Shown: one piece after another, positions 1 to 13,700 of the stretch
How the letters are laid out: each line of letters opens with the position of its first letter
Numbering within the stretch: the first letter of the stretch is position 1
Notes under the pieces: generated by a model
What the model was told of the DNA's origin: nothing
Seen by the model: only the letters and a program-made list of their open reading frames with translations
The model's database searches: none
Source: Chrysoperla carnea
Lineage: Eukaryota > Arthropoda > Insecta > Neuroptera > Chrysopidae
Length of the DNA: 64,000 nucleotides
Reading direction: 5' to 3'
NCBI RefSeq assembly: GCF_905475395.1
Contig: NC_058340.1
Location: 75,308,181-75,372,180, forward strand
Translations under genes and position numbers: made by a program

Positions 1-934
1 TTAATTTAATTAATTTGCAAAATAAATAAATAAAATGCGATCATATTTAATGATAATAAATTATTATAATATATCTTATATTTTTACGTGCAAAAAAATT
101 ATAATATTTATAGACTTACAAAATAGTAGGAAAGATAACACAGAATAAGAGAAGGAAAAATAAAGTCACATTTTCGAGTTATTCGACTTGTTTCTATATA
201 ATAATAACTGGTCTTTCAATTGATTCTTTCCCCCTAATCATAAAATTTAATGATTATCACTGGGAAAATTATTTCGAATTTAAATTCGATAAGAAAATCA
301 ATTTATATTGACAATTCTCAGGAGTTTTTTTTAGGGTTATTTTAATCTTGTATGCTAGCAATGAATTGTATGGCAAGGGATTTCCCCCTATTTAATTTTT
401 TAATCTTAAAAAATAAATCGACACGAAGGAAGTAAATTGAATTAAAAAAATGAAACATTTTAAGGATGTTTAAAAAATATCGATACATGTCACAGTTGAT
501 TCTTGAAATTTTTTTACAAAAGCAAATAATTCATAATTTATAAGTTATAATCAATTATTCTGTTGAAAGTCACATCTCTACTGCTTATCTATTTTAATAT
601 TTTTTAAGTCTATAGAATTGATAATTAATTAATAAATTAATTACGTTAAAAAATTACGGAGGAGAAGGAATTAAGGCGTATTAAAATTATTTATTAAAAT
701 ACCATCACAATTATTTTGTTATAATTAATAATATAGAATTATTTTAATTTTTTTTTTTTTATTAAATTTTATTAATTTATGCAAATTAATTTGATTTCTA
801 ATTAATTTATCTTTTCAGAAAAATAAAAAAATCAGTGGTATTTTACTAAAACGATAACAAAAAATTGATTTAATTTTCTGGGTGGTCTGTTTTAAATGAA
901 AACCATCTTTGAAAAATAGTTAAAACTAAAAAAA
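1..934. other. AT-rich intergenic or SoxE intronic DNA, nothing recognised
   Basis: The stretch is dominated by A/T runs and short AATTAATT-like palindromes. I see no exon of the SoxE gene here, whose third exon should be on the minus strand to the left of 4585. I found no RNA gene and no repeat with clear ends. Confidence 0.5.
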
Positions 935-1448
935 ATATTTAAAATATTGATACCATGAACAAAATTTTGGTATAAGTTTTCCTAAAATCACCTAATGAGT
1001 CCATTTCCGGTTGTCTGTCTGTCGTCTGTCGTTTATCGTCTGTCCGTCTGTCATCACGATTACTCAAAAACGAAAAGAGATATCAAGGTGAAATTTTTAT
1101 AGCGTGCTGAGGATGTAAGAAGTGAGGTCAATGTTCGTAAATGAACAACATAGGTCAATTGGTATAACTCATTTTTTAAACCGTTAGAGATAGAACAAAA
1201 GTTTAAATGTAAAAAGGATAAATGCTTATAAAAAAAATAAACAACTTTTGTTTGAAACATTTTTTCGTAAACATCACTGTTTATCCGTGAGAGCGCAAAT
1301 TATGCGAAAATTGTATAGTATGTATGTTATGGCTATATCAGTTATATATGTGTGACATGTATGTATGTGCAATGTTACAGAGTAATCAACACTGTTTATA
1401 CATGGTATTTCAACAATAAACTCAGTCAATCGTTTGTTTTCACTTGTT
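935..1448 (+). mobile_element. Helentron-like non-autonomous element, copy 1 (5' truncated)
   Basis: This copy shares with the others in the window a TCTGTCTGTC/GTCCGTCTG microsatellite core (about 1011-1053), the block CACGATTACTCAAAAACG, the block ACAACTTTTGTTTGAAACAT, the subterminal CATGGTATTTCAACA, the imperfect 3' palindrome around AACTCAGTCAAT and the terminal CACTTGTT (1441-1448). The extreme 5' end seen in complete copies (TTTTATACCATGTATATG) is missing. It carries no credible ORF and lies in the region expected to be SoxE intron or 3' sequence. Confidence 0.75.
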
Positions 1449-2103
1449 GATTATTTTTTTTGTTTTCTCAACTAAGCATTAATTGGATATAGTTTCTTGA
1501 ATCGTGTAAACTCAACTTTAGATTGTCAAAATATTAAAATAATAATAAATAAAAGATTATCAAAGTTGATATGGACAATTAATATTGAGTAATGTTATAT
1601 TATTAGAATGTGGGGAATGCCGCCATAACTACAAACAAGGGGGCCGCTTGCTTGCTTGCTGCCTTTAGTCGGGTCATTATCTGTGATGACTTGTGTGTGG
1701 GGCCTCCTACGGTGGTGTAGACATGGACCGACAGCGTGACTTTGCTGCCTATATATATCTCCTGTTATCACAAAGTATAAAAAAAAAACCGCTTGCATAT
1801 TTATATGATCGTCATGGTTTGGCTTTGCGCTTCAAGTCTGCGCTCCGAAGAGAAAGTTTTTTAAAAATTTTAATTTTTATTTTGTGTGTGCAAACTGTTT
1901 GAAAAATAAAAAAAAAGATTTTTATCGATTTATTTTTGATTTTTGATTTAATTTTAATAAAAAATTTAATTAATTTCAATTAATTTTATATTTGGGTCAA
2001 TTTTTTTCTAAAATTGTGCAGGGTGGCTAGTTTTCGATGCTCCAATCCTTTTTTTTTCCAAGTTTACAAAATTTTGATAACATAAGATACACGCATTTAA
2101 TCA
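1449..2103. other. Non-coding stretch, no gene recognised
   Basis: It contains a short GCTT tandem repeat near 1647-1660 and a GC-richer patch at about 1610-1740. The small open frames on both strands here lack family resemblance and are not supported as genes. Confidence 0.4.
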
Positions 2104-2375
2104 TTATACCCTATATATGTATAATATATATCAAGGTATATTAATTTTAGTCCCAAATTTGTGACGCCTCTCTGTCCGTTTGTCCGTCTGTCCGTCTTTC
2201 TGCCCGTTTGTCCGTCTCTGTCTCTCTGTCCGTTTGCCCGTCTGTGAACACGATAACTCAAAAACGAAAAAAGATATCAAGCTGAAATTTTTTTAAAGTC
2301 CTCATGACGTAAAAAGTGAGGTTGAATTCGTAAATGAGCAACTTCGGGCAATTAGGGAATTTTTTAAACCGTTAC
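2104..2375 (+). mobile_element. Helentron-like non-autonomous element, copy 2 (3' truncated)
   Basis: It starts with the TTATACCC end and continues through a TAATTTTAGTCCCAA block, an expanded GTCCGTCTG/CTGTCTCTCTG microsatellite (about 2170-2245) and CACGATAACTCAAAAACG. It stops abruptly at the AAACCGTTA block, where a tRNA-derived SINE begins. The SINE insertion or a deletion may explain the truncation. Confidence 0.72.
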
Positions 2376-2575
2376 AATTACATTTATGATGTGGGTGGAG
2401 CCGGTTAATTCGTTCTTATCCAAGCGATGACAATGTGATCAATTCAACCGCCCGGTCCCCCTTAATTATAATTGTTCACACTGTCGTGCCTGGATTCAAA
2501 CCTTCAACCTAAATCTAAGTAGAAAAACGTTCAAAGTCTATCACTTTAGACCGCTCGGCCACTTAGGCTCTTAGG
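2376..2575 (-). mobile_element. tRNA-derived SINE (tRNA-Leu-like head)
   Basis: Read on the minus strand, the element starts near 2568-2575 with GCCTAAGTGGCCGAGCGGTC, an excellent Pol III A box like that of tRNA-Leu. It then has a B box GGTTTGAATCC at 2502-2492, followed by about 115 bases of unrelated body. The acceptor stem does not pair and the anticodon arm is degenerate, so it is not a functional tRNA. The head resembles the true tRNA-Leu at 6736-6819. Confidence 0.72.
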
Positions 2576-4586
2576 CACAAACAAACAATTTGATGTCAGA
2601 GCATGATTTCCACCATCAAACTCAACGAATTTTGTTTTCAGATTAAAATGACCCATTCTGGATATATTTCCTTAATGTCCTAAGACCCAAACCTAAGGTC
2701 ATATCGCAGATCATAGGAATCCCCTTAATAAACAGAATCCGTAGATCATTGATTAAGATATCATCACTCCATATCAAATCAAATAATCATCGATTAATAA
2801 AATTTAAAAAATATTTATAAAAAAAAAAAAAAAAAAAACTTTATTTTATTTTTCTTATAAATAAAATAAAATATTTCATATTTTATGATTTTGACATATT
2901 AATAATAAAAATTTTTTTAAAAAATTATGTTACACTACACGCATGTCAATAAAAAAATGTACCGTCTATCAGTTTCACATTAAATTATTTACCCTTTTGT
3001 ATCATTTAACAATATATATTTAATTATTATTGTATTGAAATGCCACACGAGTCATAGTCATAGTTAATATGATTGTCATTGTAGGCCTTTTATTAGGACA
3101 GGCTTTTATTATGTTTAATCATTTTAATAAAAAGGTGTTTAGAGCACACCTCCTCTTGGTCTATTATTTTATTACCGAGTGTTCCAAAAAAAAAATGTAC
3201 ACATTGGAGAATTTTCAACGAGATTTATTAAAAGTCCATTGGATTTCAACGTTAAGAAATCAGCGTCATGAGTTAAAAAAAAAATGTAAACCATATCTGT
3301 TCTAACAATTGATGTGAGAAGCGTCCAGATTTCAATTCCCGACCCATTTCGGGATTACATTCCGGGAATTAATGAGTTAAAAGTAGCCATTGATGGCCGA
3401 ACAAAGTGACCAACAAGAATCTATAGTCATTCAGATATTGGCTTATTTAAATATTTGTTCACATTATTTTGTATTTTGTACACGTTTTTATGGACCACTT
3501 TGTATTTTTAAAAGGTATCATCTTCATCATTATTTATTGTATTGAAAGACAAGTTTATACTATTTTTTTGAAATTATTTTATAAAAACTTTATTATAAAC
3601 TATCTGATAGTAAATTGGTTGTTTTCATACTGAAAATCGAAATTAATAAAATTTAATGATATTCACACGTTTTGAAACATCTACAAATAGGTTAATCTCT
3701 AACCGTAGTATTTGTCAGTCATTTCAGAACGACCCCAAATTTAACACAAAATCAATTAACAAACTTGATTTCTAAATATATTTACAACTTATAAGATTTA
3801 ACAATAATTCAATAACTATGTTTAGCACTGCACCGTAATAGCGTGCGTTCACAATGACTGTCCGTAGAGGAGTGATTTGCTATGTTACAGTAGCCTAAAC
3901 TATACTTTTACATGAAAAATATGTACTGTTTTAAATATTCGAACAGCCACATTAAATGTCAGACTTATTCGTGTTCTTCCATAAACGACTTTCACGGCCA
4001 CCCATGATACCAGACTGGTTACAATATATAAAATGATAAAGCCATTGGTCTGACTATCGAAAGATATCCATCACAGCTAGTTCAATATAAAATAGGTATA
4101 TTTTTAATAAACCGTGGTGCATATGATCTTTAGAAGCTACACCAATTACTTTGTAATTCTGTAGATTATTGTATTTACACGTTAATTATCATATATTTTA
4201 TTTTCAACATGTTCAATTCCTTGATAAAAATAAGTTTTAAGGAAAAATGTGATTATAACATATTTCTAGAAATACTCAAGAACCTAAAATTTTGTGATTT
4301 CGATTTTCCGAATGAAAACAATGACTTTCTATCAGAAAATTAATAAAAATTAACAAGTGAATACACAAAAGAATAAATCAATTACGCGTGCTATTCAAAA
4401 TTGCACATAACTATGATTATCAATTTTTGTATAGAAATAAATATTTTACAAATAAAGAGCAAAGTTGATAGGTCTTTGCCTGTCAAAATAGCATAAAATG
4501 ATTTTAAAACTGTATTGAAGAACCGTTGTTCGAAAGAAATGAAAATACTTCGGTTCAAATTATAATGGAAAAAAAAGAACACTTAC
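2576..4586. other. SoxE intron 2 region (minus), no exon found
   Basis: This lies 3' of the SoxE HMG-box exon on the minus strand, so it is intronic to that gene. I searched by eye for the remaining HMG box (the part that normally ends with a HPDYKYQPRR-like motif) and did not find it. A small GC-rich palindrome (AATTCCCG...CGGGAATT) occurs at about 3333-3371. Confidence 0.45.
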
Positions 4587-4733
4587 TTCCACATTTCACC
4601 AAGTTTTCGACTTAATTCCGCATTATGTATTTTTGGATTTCGTCCAGATAATTGCCGCCGTGCAGCTTGTGCCCATACCATAAATGCATTCATTGGTCGT
4701 TTAACATGTTGCTGTTTTTTATCGGGTTGTGTT
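4587..4733 (-). CDS. SoxE exon 2, N-terminal half of HMG box
   Basis: This 147-base exon is too short and too interrupted to appear as a long ORF. The acceptor AG is at 4735-4734 and the donor GTAAGT starts at 4586. It contributes residues 102-150. The first part of the HMG box is well conserved ([16 protein letters not shown]), and the third-exon partner must begin with one base completing the codon after Trp150. Confidence 0.88.
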
Positions 4734-7700
4734 CTGGAAAAAAAAAGAACAAATTAGAAACGGGAAATTAATTTTTATACCCTGTGTATATGAAATATAT
4801 ATCAAGGTATACTAATTTTAGTTCCAAGTTTGTAACGCTTAAAAATATTGATGCTACGAACAAAATTATGCTGTAGATGTTCATAAAATCACCTAATTAG
4901 TTAAAAGAGATATCAAGCTGAAATTTTGATAGTGTGTCAGAACGTAAAAACTGAGTTTAAGTTCGTAATTAAGAGCCATATAGGTCAAGGTTCTGGGTTT
5001 GTAGGACTCATTTTATAAACCGTTAAAGATAGAACAAAACAACTTTTGTTTGAAACTATTCTTCGTAAGTATCACTGTTACACAACTATGGTGTCCATTT
5101 TCTTCAAAACCATAAAATATAGGCAGTTGAAAGTTTAAAGGTAACTTCAACTAATGAGTTTGTGAAAGATTCTCGGAAAATAATAAAAAGGATAGAAAAT
5201 ACTTTCGAAAATTTTTGAAAAACAAAACAAAGCAAGTCCAAAGGCTGCTATAATTGTGTTGGTTTTTTAAACTTTCCTAATTTATACAGGGTATTTGAAC
5301 AATTAACTCAGTCAATTGTTTGCTTTCACTTGCTTTTAAATGAATTTGCATCTCGTGAAGGGTAGGTACATCCGATCGACAAAATGGTCGTTAATTATTT
5401 TCAATTTTAATCGCCAAGTTTCAAAAATTCTGTTTCAGCTTCTCTTTTTTTGTATGCCTCAATTTTACCCAAAAATGAATTTCGCCTCTCTAATATCCTA
5501 AAAACATTTTCGAATTATATATCATACAAAACGAAAAGAATTTTTGGCTGCTAGACCTCGTCGAAATTTACAAAATTTCATCATAGATAACCAATAGCTC
5601 ATTTTACGGGAAGAGGCAATTCGCTAAAAGCAAAAAGTATCCATATTTTTTTGAAGTGAACTGAAAAGGGTTTGAAGAATTATGAAATGTTATTTTAACG
5701 TCAACAAAACTGTCGAAATGTCAAAAATGAAGAAATCAAAAAATGATTGTAAAGACTATTTAAAAAAAAAAAAAACTCTTGACATATTGAAGGGGGAATA
5801 TAAAATCTATGAAATGGATAGTTTCAAGTGGCTCAGTCAGCCGCTATGGTCGTATATATATATTAATATTAAAAATTATTATAAATAAATTTTATATTTT
5901 ATACAGGGATTTCATAAAAAATGATCCTGAACTGGAGCTGATGAAGAACTAAGCCTGATTTGCCGAAATTTTCGTAACAAATTAACGATGGTGAACGCCT
6001 GGAAACTTGAGAGACTGTTGTCAGAGTGTCTAATCACTTTTTATAATACGAAAATTTGGATAATCATAGAAAATTTATAATATCGCAGTAAGTTTACCAA
6101 CGTTTTGAAATAGTCCTATATTGGAAAAATCACTAATGACGCCAAGCAGCTAAAATGTCAGCCATAAACAGGCTTAAATTTTTAAAAAAGACCATTTTAA
6201 AAGGATCCTATTTTTTATCAGACAGTTCATTCATACATTTGAACACTTAAACTTTGTAAATTACTATTGGTTCTTAGAAATTATGACTTACAAAGTTAAA
6301 TAATATTTGACGCATGTGCAGAACTTATGACCAAAGTCTGATCACGTTACTAAAGATTACCGAACGGTTGACACGAGTGTTGAATAGATAAAAGTTCTTT
6401 TAAACTATTTTCAAACACCCTGTAAAAGCAGGATTAGAATACAAAAAAACATGGTAATATATTAGACACGAAGGACGGCACTTCTTTTGAACACATCGAT
6501 CTCTATAGGATTTAATTTTTAATAAACAGAAGTATTAAATTTCATACAATTTTTTTTCAGTAAAAATTCTTCTAAAAAAAGGGTGTTAAAATGCTTTAGA
6601 TCACTGACAAAAAGTGTAAAAGAGTGCGGTTAATTAAAAACATAATTAGTTTTGAAAAAAAATATTAAAATTAGTTTAAATATTAATAAAATATTGAAAA
6701 TCACTGATTTTAATAACATTTATGTGTTAGTATAAGTCAGGTTGGCCGAGCGGTCTAAGGCGCCAGATTTAAGCTCTGGTTCCCAAACGGGAGCGTGGGT
6801 TCGAACCCCACACCTGACAATAATTATTTTTTATACCATGCATATATGAAATATACATAGTATATTAAGTTTAGTCCCAAGTTTGTAACGCTTAAAAATA
6901 ATGATGCTAGGAAAAAAATTTTGTCATAGCTGTTCATAAAATCACCCAATTAGTCCATTTCCGGTTGTCCGTCCGTCCGTCCGTCTGTGGACACGATAAC
7001 TTAAAAACGAAAAAAGATATCGAGCTGAAATTTTTACAGCGTACTCAGGACGTAAAAAGTGAGGTCAAGTTCGTAAATGAGCATCATAGGTCAATTGGGT
7101 CTTGGGTCCGTAGGACCCATCCTGTAAAAATGTTCCTTATAAAAAAATAAAAAACTTTTGTTTGAAACATTTTTTTGTAAACATCACTGTTTACCCACGA
7201 AGGCGTTAATTAGGTGCAAATTTTATAGTATGTATTAATATAGGAATATCAGTTGTGTGTGTGTCTATTTAAAAGTGAATATCTTTTGTTATTTACGTGA
7301 CGTCACAAAAACAATCGATTGCGCATCAACACTATCTATACATTTTTGTATGTGTTATGTGATAAAGAAATCAACACTGACTATGCATGGTATTTCAACA
7401 ATTAACTCAGTCAATTGTTTCTTTTCACTTGTTTGCTTTTTAAGTTTAATGTCGTCTGAACGTCTATAGTTGAAAGGTAATTTAGAATTAAACTTTTTAC
7501 GTTTACAGGCAAATACTTTTTATAAAAATGGAATTGGAAGCTTTTCTAGGATAATTATTACGGTTTTATTTTTAATAAAACTTCCATGTGGACTTAGAAA
7601 GAAAATTTCGATGAACTTTAATTAATTTACAATAATTTTGTGAATTGACGCGATTGCACCACCAACCTTAAATAATATTTGTAAAATATTGGCATACATT

Positions 7701-10700
7701 TATTGATTGGAAATTTTTGATTAAAATAATAAATAATTATATAAACATGGCATTACTTTTATTATTCATAATTATTTTAAGAGCTTTTTAATATAAATAT
7801 AAACTAATTTATATTTTAATATAAATATAAATAAATTAAAATCATTTGCACATACTAACTTTATACAGAGACATATTACTTAACTGACTTAAGTCACTTT
7901 AAAATTTATAAATTAATATTTTTTTAATTTTATTTCATTTACTAATTCAATTTAAATTTTAGTATGTTTTAATTCATTTATCTACTAAAATATATAAAAT
8001 TATTTTATGGGAATCAATTTCAAAACAATTTAATGGATTTTGATGAAATTGCGTTTTTTTTTAATTATTCCTTATCAAGGTAGATATGTTATAGCAATGT
8101 ATTTTTAAAGAGTTTTTGGGTCGCATCGATATTTATTAAACTACTTTCCTTGGAGGCTGTTTACAGTAAAAATCATTTAAAATACTTTAAGAACGTACCC
8201 AAAAAAATGAGTGTATGCAAATATTTATTTGAGACATACGTTTCAAATTTTGAGGGTGGAAATGCTAAAATTTCACTCTCAAATTGATTGTGAAATGCTG
8301 TTAGAACCTGTAATGTGTAAAATCTTTATCGACTTAAACAAAGATTTTTTGTAGTTGTAAATTCTAAATTTCTACGGCATATTTGATTTATTCAACGTAG
8401 AACGGAGGCCACAGCCACAGCATCCGATCAGATCAGTAGCGGCATTTATTAATTTAAGAAGGTAACAACATGCAAATGTATTTCATTAGTGTACAGATGT
8501 TAATGAAAATATACCATTTATATGTACAGAGTGGTCCATAAAAATATATACCTACATATATAAAGTTTCAATGAGATGTACCAAAGTAACTCACTCATAG
8601 ATTCAATAAGTGCATGAGTTCACAAAAGTAGTTTGTTTGAGGCCAGCAACCATAGCTATCATAGTCTGGAAATGTGCTTTTTCTACGAAATGCCCAATCT
8701 ATTTTTTCTCAAATTGTAAAAAATAGTGACTCTCAAGTAGCATTGTTTAGAAACCAGAAAGCTTGTCTGGTATTTAAAATGGTTAGCGTCAATGAAATAA
8801 ATAATGTAATAATAAGTAATGTCAGTGTTTCAGAAAATACAAAATGTGTTCTTGGCTTGATAATTAAAAAAACCTGGGTTCCATCCGTGTTCCAGGAGGG
8901 AGGTTATAGCAAAGGCTACGGTAGTCTACATAGAGGGGAAGATTGGTTCTAAAGAGGCTAGAATTGAGCCACGTAGTTTATGAGCGCAATTTCGGATGGG
9001 CGCATTCAGTTTTTTGTATATTGAGATTTTCTGGGCAAATGAGGGCTCACATTATTTTAGGGTTTTGAAATATCTCCTTCTCATAATATTTTTAAGTGGC
9101 ATAAAAAGAGTGTACATCTTTTTTTTGGGACACTTGGTATTTAGATAATACTATGTACGTAAAATAATTATTGTAGGAGATGAAAAGGGTGAACTGGAGG
9201 ACAGAAGGGTAAAGGGGCAATTGAAATGTAAGTGTGTTTAATGTGGCGGTATTTTTTAAGTCATATTAGTATTAATTGTAATGAAAAATAATAATTTTAA
9301 AAAATCTGTTTGTCGCCGCAATATAACAAAGTATATTTTTTAAAATGCATTTTTTTAATTAGGTGCAAAATAATAAAATATTTTTTCTTTAGTTTTTTTT
9401 GTATCCAGAAATAGTCCTCTTGGAAGAGAAAAAAAGGGAAACATAATTATCAATTATAATAACACGATTAATTTATTTTAGACCGGATCGTATGGGTGAT
9501 GTCGTTTTGAAATGAATTCAGATTTAATACGTATGGGTTTGTTAATTTTAAACAAAAAATTTCATAAGCTTAGTTTTCGAGGTAAAAGTTGTTAAAATGA
9601 CTAAATCTTCAAAATATTTTCGTGAATGCCGGGTTCCTTGAATGCAGATTAAAAATGCTCAATTTACGCTCACTCTAAAAAAAATAATAATTCCCATTTC
9701 TGGTTGGGAATTTACAAAAAATATAATTTGTTTATTTTTTTGAAAGTTATTTAGATAAAATATGATGACTTAAAGTTAAGTCATCCGTTTAAAATTCGTT
9801 AGTATTTATATAGGTAAGTACTAATTATTTAAACCAATAAAACAAAAAAATTAATGAAATGTTAATTAGCCAGAACTTAATTATGAAAAGAACTTACAAA
9901 AAACAAAAAAAACACACACATCTAAAAGTGACACCTCTCAAGGAAAACAAACCACACATGTAAGTTTTTAAAACAACAGCAAAATAAATATATATATTAA
10001 AAAATTAAAATTATTAAAAATCAAATCAACTGAGACAAATTAAATTTTAACTAATTAACAAAAATTAGTTACTCATGTTGTAAAAAAAAATTATTTTAAT
10101 AATTATTATTAATATAGAAATCACCAGTTTGTTATCATGTACCAGTAAGTAGCACAGCAGCTAAGGGCGATTTGAACCGTATATTTGGTTCGCTTTTACT
10201 GTGGACACAATTTTTTCGCTTTTTCTTCGCCATAATCATATATTTTGCTTCAGAGACGTTAAATAATGATTTATTTATGACCCTTCAATGAATTGACTGG
10301 TCAAACGAGACGACCCGCTATCTCTATTAAAAGAGGCGCTAGGAGCGCAAAAGAACGTATAATGTGTGCAAAATTCGAAATAGTTCTGATTCGTAATTGA
10401 ATTATCTATAAATATTTTAATTATAAATTTGCTAGCAAAACCGGAAATATTGCAAATATTGAATTTATTTCTAAAAAATTTGTAATAAACAACTGATGTT
10501 AAAACTTTTGAACAAATCCGGAGTGAACCGCCTTTGGCCGCTGTACTAATATAGCAGTGATATTTTGTCCAAACGTCGCTACTACAAAAATATTTAAAGA
10601 ACTTTATAAACGTAAACGGTTTTTTAGGGATTTGTACCTTATGAGGGATCCTAATATAGGTTGTATTTCTACACCCTTTTTTTGTAGGGCGTTTTCGTTT

Positions 10701-13700
10701 CTCTCTTGAAAAGTTCTTTTAAAACTGTCTGTTATTTTAAAATTATCATGAAAAAATAAAAACAGTTTTGCTATAAATTTATATTTGATTTTTCCATTTT
10801 TGTCAAAAAAAATTTGATTCAAAATCCCAATTACTGGCGTTTTTAGAGTGATTTCAATAACTTTCTAGGCCAACGATGCATAAACGGAGTGCCACGACTT
10901 ATTTTTGGCTCAGAGTACAAAAAGATTATTTGGAAATAAAAAACTGAAGGTGTTTCTCAACAAATGACCAAAAAAAATAAGATAATAGTTTATTTTCATC
11001 CGTTAGTGGGTACAGAACCTTGATAAAGTCAGCATTACTCATTCTCAATCTTTTTTTATACCTAAATGTGTTTTTTCTCTTGGATAATTAATTTAGTCTC
11101 ACTGATGACTGAGATGACAACAAGAATTATAAATTTAATTGGTTGATAAATTTTTTTTAATAAAACAATTTTCTGTCAAATATTTTTTGTTTTAAGTCCA
11201 TTTCTTGTAAAATTATGGAAATTACGGTCTCTTCTAAAAAAATTTCAAGATAGTAATCCGCAGATAGAATTCACCATTCAAGAAATTAGAAAATTTTGGG
11301 GATCTTTTGTCTTAATTAGAGCAGAGTAATAATCTAATCAAATTCATTTTAATTAATTTCACCATATTTCTATCACAAATAATTTACGGAGTACGACTTG
11401 TATTAAACGAAAGTACACGAACAGAAACGAAAATTTCCGTAGTTAATATTTTTTTGCTTATATCTTCACTCTCGTGATGAGAGAAATTCTCACAATTTCT
11501 GAAGGACTTGAAAAAAATATATTTAAAAAAAACTGTAGATAGGTTGAAAATATCTGAAAAATTCATAAATCGAAAATAGATAAAATTATATATTATTTAT
11601 GTTTTAAGTCGAGCGTCAGTAAAATACTGATAACGCGAGTGCTGACGGGTTAAAAAATTTGATTACATATCGAAGTGAAATAAAATGACAAAGAGTTGTG
11701 AATCAAAATTAACACTACGTATAGGTACTGGTAACAAAATTGACATCACATCGTCATGATAATTAAAATGACATGACTTAAGTAGTATGACACTCTTAAA
11801 ATGACTTCAAAAAAATCAAAACAATAGAGCCTACTTATTTATGTGAAACAACTTGAAAATATCACTAAATTTACAACTGAGTGGTAATTGATTTTTTTTT
11901 AAATCTATTACCGCGCTATGTGATTACCGATTTGCTAAATGCTTTTAACGAATTTAGCACTTTTTTAAAAGCTCTTAGAAAACTGTAGTTAAATAGTTAT
12001 AGATTTACATAAGCATTCAGATAAATTAGTATACTCATCTTTATAGTTCGCAGGCTCATGTCTTAAAAATTTTTAATATGTCCTGCTTCCGTTATGTCCC
12101 GCTAAATAATTTCATAAATAAGAATATCTCGGTAGGGGAACTCTTTTCTTTGACGTTCTCTTTAACGATGGAACTATTTCCTTAATAATATGCTCAGAAT
12201 ATCTCGGTTAAGATATTAGCTGAGACGATTTATCATAAAAATTGATAATAAAGAAAGTTATATATTTTTAACCGACTTCAAACAAAAGCGGAGGAGGTTA
12301 TCAATTCGACTTTATTTTTTATTTTTTTTTTATGTTGGTTACCTCAGAATTTTTGACTGGGTGAACCGATTGTGATGATTCTTTATCTGTTTGAATGCTA
12401 GTGCTTCCCGTGTGGTCCCATTTAATTTTGGGCCAGTTTTGATAACGGCATATATGAGAAAACCATAAAAGTATTAAATTTGCATTCATTATGCACGATA
12501 AGAGGGCGAATAACTCAATATCAAGCCAACCGATTTCGATTTTTTTTTAGTGATAAATTAGTTAGTGTACTTCAGATTCACTAAAAATCACAAAATACAA
12601 AAACACTAAAACCGACTTCAAAAGAAAAACTTTTCCAAAATAAATTAATATGGTCTAAAAAGTAAAAAAAATAACAATAATTTTAACTACATTATATTAT
12701 CGTTATTTTTTTTTTACTTTTTAGTGCATTTTAATTTATTTTGCAAAAATTTTTCTTTTGAAGTCGATTTTCTTTATGTTAAAAGTTTTTTTTATCATTC
12801 AGAAAATCCGTTTATAAATGGACTCTTAATTGGAAAATCTTAATAAATATTTTTTTGATAAAACACTTTTTATTAAACTATATAAAAATATTTAGAAAAT
12901 AATATTTTGGATTATATGATAGCGCTTGTTGATATGCCGCTAACTTTTTTACCAAATATTTGCTGACTCATTTGTAAACATTTTTTATATATTTTTAATT
13001 TTGAATTTATTTTCAGAATCATAATCGACCCGATCTGTGTTTAAAGAATTTTTTTTATTTTTTAATAAAATTAATTTTAAATATGGCAGAATGATTTATA
13101 AACATTCAGCTTAATTAAAAATTTGCTATTTATACATTACGAAAACTACGAAACAATTTGAAGCGAATATTGGTAAAACATTTCACAGATCAATTATGGT
13201 AAAATAAACGATATATTTTATTTTCTATAAATTTGAATGTAATAAATATTTATAATCGACGAAGATAAATCAGAAACATGGAATTTTTATTTGTCCCTCT
13301 TTTTCAAAACCATCTTTTGCTACGGTCCAATTGCAATTCTATTGGAATAAATTTATCATTAAGCCCTATTAAAATTTATTATTAAATTGATATAAATTTA
13401 TTATTACAAAACTGATTTTTTGACTATTTATGGATCTGAAATTATTCATAACTAATTTCAAAACGTGGAAATTCATTAAAAAATCTATAAAAGTCTAATT
13501 ATGAAAACAAAAAAATTATAATAAATCATTTGAAGAAAGATTACAGAAAACTTTGTTGAAAAATTAACAATACCCATATTTCTTTTAATTTCTTCGGCAT
13601 TCTTCTAAAAAATCGTCTTTCAGTATACCACTATTCGCATTTCCGGGCGCTTATATCTCGAAAACTCAGTTAAATATCGAAAAAATTGAATTTTATTTTT

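Noticed and set aside
2480-2575. Functional tRNA-Leu or tRNA-Ser gene on the minus strand
   Set aside because: A and B boxes are good, but the acceptor stem does not pair and the anticodon arm is not formed. A SINE explains it better.
8674-8952. 92-codon plus-strand ORF
   Set aside because: No domain or relative recognised, no consistent splice sites. It sits in a repeat-rich intron.
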